From an uncultured Collinsella sp. (lineage in GTDB: Bacteria; Actinomycetota; Coriobacteriia; Coriobacteriales; Coriobacteriaceae), in assembly GCA_902482035.1 (NCBI GenBank), contig CABSYW010000030.1:1-32135 (forward strand): DNA of 32,135 bases, written 5' to 3'. The first letter of the stretch is position 1. Every line of letters begins with the position of its first letter. Position numbers and translations under genes: made by a program. Below, piece by piece: positions 26,577 to 32,135 of the stretch. A model generated the notes under the pieces. It worked only from the letters and a program-made list of their open reading frames with translations. It was not told where the DNA came from and ran no database searches.

Positions 26577-27836
26577 ATGAAATACACCAAGCTCGAGCGT
26601 AACTGGGTTATGTATGATGTGGGCAATTCGGCCCTCGTGCTGCTCAATACCTCGGTGGTGCCCATTTACTTTAACGCCATCAATACCGGCGCTTCCTCGG
26701 CCGACCTGGTGGTCGCCTGGGGTAATGCGCAGACGATCGCCTCGCTGGTCATCGCCATGCTCATGCCCATTCTGGGCGCGCTTGCCGACTACGCCGGCAA
26801 CAAGATCAAGTTCTTCTTGGGCTTCTTCCTCACGGGCCTGGTGCTTTGCTTGGCGCAGGCTATCCCAATGTCCGCCATGGCATTTTTGACCGTGTACGTG
26901 CTGTGCACCATCGGCCTTAACTCTTCTATGACGTTCTACGACGCCATGCTGCCCGACATTACCACCGACGAGCGCATGGACGCCGTGTCCAGCTCGGGCT
27001 ATGCCTGGGGCTACATCGGTTCCACCGTGCCGTTCGTCATCTGCCTGGCGCTCATCATGGGTGGCCCCGCTCTTGGCGTCCCTACCATGCTGGCAACGCG
27101 TCTGTCGTTTATCATCACTGGTGCCTGGTGGCTCGTCTTTACCCTGCCGCTCATTCGCACCTATAAGCAAAAGTACGGTCGCGAGCGCGGTCCTGAGGAC
27201 ACTATCGGCCACATCGTGGGCGGTGTGTTCTCCGAGGTCGGACACACCATGCGCGAGATCGCCCACAACAAGACCGTGCTGGTCTACATGATTGCGTTCT
27301 TCTTCTATATCGACGGTGTGCACACGGTCATTTCCATGGCTACCAGCTACGGCTCGGCTTTGGGCATCGATTCGACGCAGCTGGTGCTGGCGTTGCTCGT
27401 TACGCAGTTCGTGGCCTTTCCGTCCGCCATCATCTACGGCAAGCTCGCCGGACGCGTGGGCACGCTCAATATGATCTTGGTGGCCGTCGCCGCCTACATG
27501 GGCATTGTGCTGTTCGCCGCGTTCTTCCTAAAGACCGCCTTTGAATTCTGGGTGCTTGCCATTATGGTCGGCCTGTTCCAGGGCGGCGTGCAGGCGCTTA
27601 GCCGTAGCTACTTTGGCCGCATTATCCCCAAGGAAAAGTCCAACGAGTACTACGGCTTCTTTGACATCTTCGGTCGTTATGCAAGCGTTATGGGCACCTT
27701 CCTGGTGTCGGTCGTCACCTCGCTGACCGGCAACCCGTCGCTGGGCGTCCTTTCCATTGGCGTGCTGCTGGTCGTTGGCTTTATGCTGCTGGTCCGCCTG
27801 TCCCGCATGACTCGGGCGGCAGAGCATGCCGCATAG
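26577..27836 (+). CDS. UMF1-type major facilitator superfamily transporter
   Basis: The 419-aa protein has 12 predicted helices in two halves separated by a charged loop (YKQKYGRERGPEDTIGH). Its signatures, WVMYDVGNSALVLL at the start, LGALADYAGNKIKFF, FYDAMLPDIT, SSSGYAWGYIGS and FGRIIPKEKSNEYYGFFDIFGR, match the UMF1/Atg22-like MFS family. These are putative exporters or amino acid effluxers with no defined substrate in bacteria. ATG at 26577 has AAGGG nearby, and it starts 101 nt after the phospholipase-like gene. Confidence 0.92.
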   Translation: MKYTKLERNWVMYDVGNSALVLLNTSVVPIYFNAINTGASSADLVVAWGNAQTIASLVIAMLMPILGALADYAGNKIKFFLGFFLTGLVLCLAQAIPMSAMAFLTVYVLCTIGLNSSMTFYDAMLPDITTDERMDAVSSSGYAWGYIGSTVPFVICLALIMGGPALGVPTMLATRLSFIITGAWWLVFTLPLIRTYKQKYGRERGPEDTIGHIVGGVFSEVGHTMREIAHNKTVLVYMIAFFFYIDGVHTVISMATSYGSALGIDSTQLVLALLVTQFVAFPSAIIYGKLAGRVGTLNMILVAVAAYMGIVLFAAFFLKTAFEFWVLAIMVGLFQGGVQALSRSYFGRIIPKEKSNEYYGFFDIFGRYASVMGTFLVSVVTSLTGNPSLGVLSIGVLLVVGFMLLVRLSRMTRAAEHAA

Positions 27837-27928
27837 GAGCGAGCGGCTATTGTGCCTGTCCACGGTACTCTTTTGGGGTTATCCGCAATAAACATTGCGA
27901 CTTGCGAGCAATGATTTGCCCAAGTGGG

Positions 27929-27934
27929 TATGAT
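27929..27934 (+). promoter_or_regulatory. Candidate -10 for the glycosyltransferase/LytS operon
   Basis: AAGTGGGTATGAT carries TATGAT preceded by TGGG. Transcription from here would begin about 10 nt before the terminator-like hairpin at 27951. Confidence 0.4.
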
Positions 27935-27950
27935 GGAATCAGCTAGGTCG

Positions 27951-27987
27951 CGGGGCGTCGCCTGTGTTTGGCGGCGTCCCGTTTTTG
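27951..27987 (+). terminator. Intrinsic-terminator-like hairpin in the glycosyltransferase leader
   Basis: CGGGGCGTCGCC (27951-27962) pairs with GGCGGCGTCCCG (27970-27981) over 12 bp with two G-U pairs, and is followed by TTTTTGTG. The T-run ends 22 nt before the ATG at 28008, with the ribosome site GGGAGGG in between. The upstream MFS gene ends 114 nt earlier. Confidence 0.7.
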
Positions 27988-28007
27988 TGTTGCAGGGAGG
28001 GTAAGGC

Positions 28008-29195
28008 ATGAACGCCACAGTCGTGATTCCAACGTATTGGGCGGGCGATGACGCTTGCGCAAACGCCCCTGGCACTTATGACCATTCGACGCGACTCAAC
28101 GCCGACAATCCCGAACTCGACCGCTGTCTGGCCTCGCTTGAGCAGGTACGTGACATCCCGCGCATCATCCTTTTGGTGGTCTGTCCCGTTTCTGCCACAG
28201 CCGATGTGTCGCTGCGCGTGCACGAGATTGTCGACGCGCATCCCACGCTCAAGGTCACCGTTGTCACCAACACCCAGGCCTCGCGCATTGCAGACCGGGT
28301 TGCTCAGATCGCGCCCAAGGGTTCGGGCGAGTGCGTGAGCCTGCGAGGCTACGGTGCCATCCGCAACATGGGGCTAGCCTGTGCCGCTGTGCTGGGGCAT
28401 GACGCGGTTATCTTTTTGGATGACGATGAGACTGTCATCGACGCCGACTTTATGAAGCGCGCGACCTATGCGTTGGGGCAGCAGACACGTCAGGGCTTGC
28501 CGATCTTGGTCAAGAGCGGCTATTTCTACGATCGCGACGGCTCGCCGCTGGCTCCCACGGACAAGGCGGGCATCTGCCATCGTTGGTGGACCAAGCGCAT
28601 CGAGTTCAACCGTTGGATGAAAAAGGCGCTCTCGGGCACCCGCATCTCTCGCTCCAACTACGTGTGCGGCGGCCTGATGGCCCTGCACGCCCGCGCCTTT
28701 ACGCGTGTAGCCTTTGACCCGTTTATCACCCGCGGCGAGGACTTGGATTACCTCTTTAACATGCGCATGTTTGGCTACGACGTGTGGTTCGATAACGAGT
28801 GGACCGTGCGCCATCTGCCTCCGGAGTCCGAAAAGCGCTCACCGCGCTTTATGCAGGATGTATACCGTTGGTACTACGAACGGGCCAAGTTGACATTCGC
28901 CGCGCATCAAAAGGAGCACATTCCCGTTACGGCGGCATCGCTCATGCCCTACCCGGGCCCGTGGATTTCGCGCGAGCTCGACGACCGCGTGCGCAAGACC
29001 GCTATGGTCCGCAGCGTGTTTACCCGCGAGCATGAGGGCTACCTGCGCATTTGGCGCCATGGTATCGGCGAGGCAAAGGCCTATGCGCGCCAAAACGCTG
29101 CAAGCTACCTGCGTTTCCAGAGCTTTTGGCCCAAGATCATGGACGGGCTTTGGCGTGACGCACAACTGATCAGTATCCTGGAGGGGGCCGAATGA
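28008..29195 (+). CDS. GT-A (family 2-like) glycosyltransferase
   Basis: The 395-aa soluble protein begins with the nucleotide-sugar fold ATVVIPTYWAGD and has a DXD-type metal site, FLDDDE (DDD at 138-140), followed by GGLMALHARAF and FDPFITRGEDLDYLFNM, where the GED triad resembles the catalytic base motif of family 2 transferases. There are no membrane helices. The sugar donor and acceptor cannot be read from sequence; a cell-envelope polysaccharide is plausible. ATG at 28008 follows GGGAGGGTAAGGC. Its stop overlaps the start of the second LytS gene (ATGA, 29192-29195), so the transferase and the two-component system are translationally coupled, an uncommon pairing. Confidence 0.82.
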   Translation: MNATVVIPTYWAGDDACANAPGTYDHSTRLNADNPELDRCLASLEQVRDIPRIILLVVCPVSATADVSLRVHEIVDAHPTLKVTVVTNTQASRIADRVAQIAPKGSGECVSLRGYGAIRNMGLACAAVLGHDAVIFLDDDETVIDADFMKRATYALGQQTRQGLPILVKSGYFYDRDGSPLAPTDKAGICHRWWTKRIEFNRWMKKALSGTRISRSNYVCGGLMALHARAFTRVAFDPFITRGEDLDYLFNMRMFGYDVWFDNEWTVRHLPPESEKRSPRFMQDVYRWYYERAKLTFAAHQKEHIPVTAASLMPYPGPWISRELDDRVRKTAMVRSVFTREHEGYLRIWRHGIGEAKAYARQNAASYLRFQSFWPKIMDGLWRDAQLISILEGAE

Positions 29196-30535
29196 TCGAC
29201 CGCCGCGCCCAGCGCGATAGTTCAATATCAATCTTTCGCATCATTGCCGTTGCCTGCGCCATTTGCGTGCTGGTGTACTTTATTTTTGCCTTGGTGACCG
29301 GTATCGAGCCGATCGCCACGGTGATTGCCTGCGCGCTGCTGTGCATCTTTCTGTGCATCTTTATCTTTTTGACGCTCAATCCCGATTCGGTGCGCTCCCA
29401 GTACACCGAGGAGACGCTCTCGGTGGCCTCGGCCATGCTCGAGGACATTAAGGGCGGTCTGACGCAGGAGTCGGCGCGTTTGGTGTGCCGGCGCATTTTG
29501 CCCGAGACGCGCGCCATGACGGTGGCCATCACCGATGAGGGCAACGTGTTGGCCTGCGCGGGCGAGTTTGAGGAAAAACTACTGCCAGATTCTCCCATCC
29601 ACACGCTTGCCACACGCTACGTTATCGAACATGGCATCGTGCAGTCGTTCAACCGTATGGTGGATGTCGTGGGCTCGGATGGCTCGCACAACCAAGTCCC
29701 CGCCGGCATTATCGCCCCCATCAAGGTGGGCGATCGTACCGTCGGCACGCTCAAGTTCTACTACAAGACCCCGCGCGCCGTCGACCGTACCCAGTACGCG
29801 CTTGCCTCGGGCTTTGCCGAGATCTTGTCCACGCAGCTCGCCATCCACGAGCTCGAGGTGCAAAAGGAACTCACGGCGCGCGCCGAGGTGCGTGCGCTGC
29901 AAGCGCAGATTAACCCGCACTTCCTGTTCAACACGCTGAACACCATTGCATCGTTTACGCGCACCGACCCGCTGCGGGCCCGCGAACTGCTTCGTGAGTT
30001 CTCATCGTTCTATCGTGCCACGCTCGACAACTCGGGATCGCTTATTCCGGTCTCGCGCGAGGTTGCACAGACCAAGCGCTACCTTACCTTTGAGAAGGCC
30101 CGCTTTGGCGAGGACCGCGTGCTTGCGACGTTCGATGTGTCCGAGGACGTGGAAGATACGCTGGTGCCGGCGTTCGTGATCCAGCCGATTGTCGAGAACG
30201 CCGTACGTCATGGTATGGGCGATGACGACGCCCTGAGGATCGACGTGACCGTTCACCAAGACGGCGAGGATGCAATCTTGATTGCCGTGGCCGATAATGG
30301 CGTGGGCATGGATGAGGGTACCGCCGCCAGACTGTTTGACGAGCGCTCTGCCCGTCCCGACGCCAGCTCTCCCCAGGGTGGCGGCGCCGGTGTGGCCATG
30401 CACAATATTTCGGAGCGCATCCATCGCTTTTATGGGCCGCACTCCTATACGCGTGTCGAATCGGCGCCGGGCAAGGGCACCAAAGTGCTCCTTCATCTTG
30501 ATTTGTCAGAGAGCATCTTTGACATTCAAGAGTAA
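29192..30535 (+). CDS. LytS/YehU-type sensor histidine kinase (second copy)
   Basis: The 447-aa protein has two membrane helices (about 14-36 and 40-62), a GAF-like domain (about 75-205; AGIIAPIKVGDRTVGTLKFYY), the His_kinase motif LQAQINPHFLFNTLN with His 243, and an HATPase domain with IQPIVENAVRHGMG, VADNGVGMD and GAGVAMHNI. It is a clear paralogue of the kinase at 23280: the segment from the GAF end through the phospho-acceptor, including ALASGFA(D/E) and STQLA, is nearly the same. It phosphorylates the regulator encoded 72 nt downstream. Start ATG at 29192 overlaps the glycosyltransferase stop, and GGAGGGGGC lies just upstream. Confidence 0.93.
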   Translation: MIDRRAQRDSSISIFRIIAVACAICVLVYFIFALVTGIEPIATVIACALLCIFLCIFIFLTLNPDSVRSQYTEETLSVASAMLEDIKGGLTQESARLVCRRILPETRAMTVAITDEGNVLACAGEFEEKLLPDSPIHTLATRYVIEHGIVQSFNRMVDVVGSDGSHNQVPAGIIAPIKVGDRTVGTLKFYYKTPRAVDRTQYALASGFAEILSTQLAIHELEVQKELTARAEVRALQAQINPHFLFNTLNTIASFTRTDPLRARELLREFSSFYRATLDNSGSLIPVSREVAQTKRYLTFEKARFGEDRVLATFDVSEDVEDTLVPAFVIQPIVENAVRHGMGDDDALRIDVTVHQDGEDAILIAVADNGVGMDEGTAARLFDERSARPDASSPQGGGAGVAMHNISERIHRFYGPHSYTRVESAPGKGTKVLLHLDLSESIFDIQE

Positions 30536-30607
30536 AATAAAAGGCTACGGGCTCAACGTCATGCGGCGGATGCCCGGCGTAGTTAGTTGACGAAAGGTTT
30601 TATCCCT

Positions 30608-31324
30608 ATGCTGCGTGCGATGATTGTGGATGATGAGGCGCCGGCTCGCTCGGAGCTTCGCTTCCTGCTCGAGCAAACGGGCAAGATCGGCACGATCACG
30701 GAGGCGTCGAGCGTCCGCTCCGCCATCGAGATGCTTATGGAAAGTCGCGTGGATGTCGTGTTTCTCGATATCTCGATGCCCGGTGCCTCGGGCCTGCAAC
30801 TTGCCGAGGCGCTGCATAAGCTCAAAAATCCGCCGGCGATCGTGTTTGTGACTGCGTATAGCGACCATGCGGTCGAGGCATTCGACGTGGATGCCGTCGA
30901 TTATCTGATGAAGCCGGTCGAGGAAGCTCGCTTGGATCGTGCGATCGAGAAGGTCATGCAGCGCGCCAAGCCGGTTACGGACAGCAAGGTGACCATCGAG
31001 CGTATCCCGGTGGAAAAGGGCGGCCGCAAGGTGCTCATTCCCGTGGACGACATTCGCTTTATCATGGCTAAGGACGATTACTCCTGCATCTATACCGTCG
31101 ATGATCGCTTTTTGTCGACGACCTCGCTGGCGCAGTTTGAGGCCAAGCTCTGCGACTTTGGCTTCTTCCGTGTTCACCGCCGCTATATCGTCAACTTGGC
31201 GTGTGTCACGGACGTTGAGACGGTGCCCTCGGGCGCCATCCAGCTGGGCATTACGGGCGTCGACGAACGCGTGCCGGTTTCGCGCCGCCGCGTCGTGCCG
31301 CTCAAGAAGGCCCTGAGTCTCTAG
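30608..31324 (+). CDS. LytTR response regulator (second copy)
   Basis: The 238-aa regulator has the receiver motifs AMIVDDEAPARSEL, phospho-acceptor Asp 54 in VFLDISMPG, FVTAYSDHA and LMKPVEEAR, and a LytTR DNA-binding domain (about 125-238; VEKGGRKVLI, FRVHRRYIVNL, VPVSRRRV). It is paralogous to the regulator at 24704 along its whole length. ATG at 30608 has AAAGG about 10 nt upstream; the frame opens at a TTG at 30587 and a second ATG is at 30620, so the exact start is not certain. It belongs to the glycosyltransferase/kinase operon. Confidence 0.94.
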   Translation: MLRAMIVDDEAPARSELRFLLEQTGKIGTITEASSVRSAIEMLMESRVDVVFLDISMPGASGLQLAEALHKLKNPPAIVFVTAYSDHAVEAFDVDAVDYLMKPVEEARLDRAIEKVMQRAKPVTDSKVTIERIPVEKGGRKVLIPVDDIRFIMAKDDYSCIYTVDDRFLSTTSLAQFEAKLCDFGFFRVHRRYIVNLACVTDVETVPSGAIQLGITGVDERVPVSRRRVVPLKKALSL

Positions 31325-31330
31325 CACACT

Positions 31331-31380
31331 GGCCCCGCAGCCCTGTAGACCCATCGTCTGCGGAGCCGTGGGGCCTTTTT
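31331..31380 (+). terminator. Terminator after the second LytTR gene, close to the next start
   Basis: GGCCCC (31331-31336) pairs with GGGGCC (31370-31375), with inner CGCAG/CTGCG pairing, followed by TTTTT. It begins 6 nt after the regulator stop and ends 39 nt before the metallophosphoesterase ATG; the short gap shows no convincing promoter. Confidence 0.8.
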
Positions 31381-31419
31381 GTATGTATCTGCCGAATCGT
31401 TTTTTGCGGAAGGGATCCC

Positions 31420-31887
31420 ATGAACAGTGCAAGCGCCAAGCGCATCGACATCATCTCGGACACCCACGGCTATTTATCGCCTGCGCTCTTGGATGAGCTT
31501 GAGGGCGCAGACCTGATCATCCACGCCGGCGACCTCACGTCAGAGATGGACTACGAGCACCTATGCACCATCGCCCCCGTTCGGGCCGTACTGGGCAACA
31601 ACGATTACTACCGCGACTACGGCCCCGATGTAGACCGTCTTGCGCTCTTTACCTACGAAGGCCTCAAATTCGCCGTAGCCCACTACCGCGAAGACCTTCC
31701 GGTGGGATCCGTAGACGTAGCCATCAACGGCCATACCCACGTAACCAAAGAAGCCCAAGTGGGCCGTTGCTTAGTCCTCAACCCGGGCAGCGCCAGCTAC
31801 CCCAGAGGCACCCGAGGCCCCACCATGGCCAGAATGCTAGTAAAAGACGGCAAGATCCTAAGCACTAAATTTATTGACCTAGAGTAA
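31420..31887 (+). CDS. YfcE/MJ0936-type metallophosphoesterase
   Basis: The 155-aa protein has the full set of small metallophosphoesterase motifs in order: SDTHG (about 13-17), HAGD (35-38), GNND, AHYRED and INGHTHV, with NPGS near the end. Such cytoplasmic enzymes hydrolyse phosphodiester bonds of small substrates using two metal ions, usually Mn; the physiological substrate is unknown. The ATG at 31420 follows GGAAGGG. The second half uses A-ending codons (GTA, CTA, CCA, AGA) far more than neighbouring genes. Confidence 0.92.
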   Translation: MNSASAKRIDIISDTHGYLSPALLDELEGADLIIHAGDLTSEMDYEHLCTIAPVRAVLGNNDYYRDYGPDVDRLALFTYEGLKFAVAHYREDLPVGSVDVAINGHTHVTKEAQVGRCLVLNPGSASYPRGTRGPTMARMLVKDGKILSTKFIDLE

Positions 31888-32102
31888 CCACAACAAAAGC
31901 GGGGGATGCAGATGCGTCTCCCGTTTCCATTTGAGCCAAAGGCAGAGCTTCAGCAAAAACAATCAGACCAACCCCGCCGAGGAGCACGCGGGCTAGCCGC
32001 GCAGCGGCGCACGCCCGCAAAACTGGTTGAATAATGTGACGGCAGGGAGGGCTTCCGGGGCTGAGGGCGGGGGTTAAGTTTGTCGCGAGTTCCGCACGCA
32101 AA

Positions 32103-32125
32103 GGAAAGCACTTAATGTGCTTTCC
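32103..32125. repeat. Perfect 9-bp hairpin at the right edge
   Basis: GGAAAGCAC and GTGCTTTCC pair perfectly around TTAAT. Read leftward the stem is followed by TTTGCG, so it may be a terminator for a minus-strand transcript or a repeat unit that continues beyond the window. The stretch 31888-32102 before it shows no convincing gene. Confidence 0.6.
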
Positions 32126-32135
32126 GTCTTGCGCA

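Noticed and set aside
31871..32101. 76-codon minus-strand frame at the right edge
   Set aside because: No ribosome site, Ala/Leu/Arg composition without features, and it overlaps the end of the metallophosphoesterase gene.

Overview
The window reads as chromosomal DNA from an anaerobic, G+C-rich gut actinobacterium of the Coriobacteriia, most likely Collinsella. The support is a single-chain pyruvate:ferredoxin oxidoreductase as the strongest codon-biased gene, FhaA-type and Ser/Thr-kinase genes of actinobacterial style, many GTG starts, and the dnaX/ybaB/recR neighbourhood. Genus is an inference; no rRNA gene is present to settle it. Bases 1-49 are not biological: they match an Illumina Nextera i7 adapter, so the left edge is a contig end and the first gene is truncated.

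Layout. 50-3281 (minus strand): a YcxB-like membrane protein, a Ser/Thr kinase with a polytopic C-terminus, and the N-terminal part of an FhaA-like protein. 3397-7585 (plus): dnaX, ybaB and recR, interrupted by a minus-strand one-TM orphan gene (5842-6315). 7831-11519 (plus): a tightly coupled set of membrane-anchored extracellular protein, second membrane Ser/Thr kinase and FHA protein. 11922-15461: nifJ with a long leader, followed by a 125-nt nested inverted repeat. 15739-17100 (minus): an A+T-richer AAA/DUF4143 ATPase with 34-bp tandem repeats upstream. 17793-23161: carbamate kinase arcC, a minus-strand C39-like peptidase, an APC permease and a metal-dependent amidohydrolase. 23280-25438: LytS-type sensor kinase plus LytTR regulator. 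25531-27836: zinc-dependent phospholipase C-like protein and a UMF1-type MFS transporter. 28008-31324: glycosyltransferase plus a second, paralogous LytS/LytTR pair. 31420-31887: YfcE-like metallophosphoesterase. 31888-32135 holds no convincing gene and ends in a perfect hairpin.

Working together. Four signalling units (two Ser/Thr kinase-FHA sets and two LytS/LytTR systems) lie in 32 kb beside cell-surface or membrane genes. Central metabolism is represented by pyruvate oxidation (nifJ) and ATP from carbamoyl phosphate (arcC). The permease and amidohydrolase look like an uptake-then-hydrolysis pair. Recombination and replication functions come from dnaX, ybaB and recR.

The least explained signals are regulatory. 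Four genes have an intrinsic-terminator-like hairpin squeezed between the upstream gene or promoter and their own ribosome binding site. A TTGCATAAT motif, twice inside a palindrome, recurs upstream of three operons. Six -10-like hexamers are preceded by GG or GGG without a clear -35. The extracellular protein/kinase/FHA operon, whose FHA domain lacks the usual phosphothreonine-contacting Arg, is the best candidate for an undescribed system.
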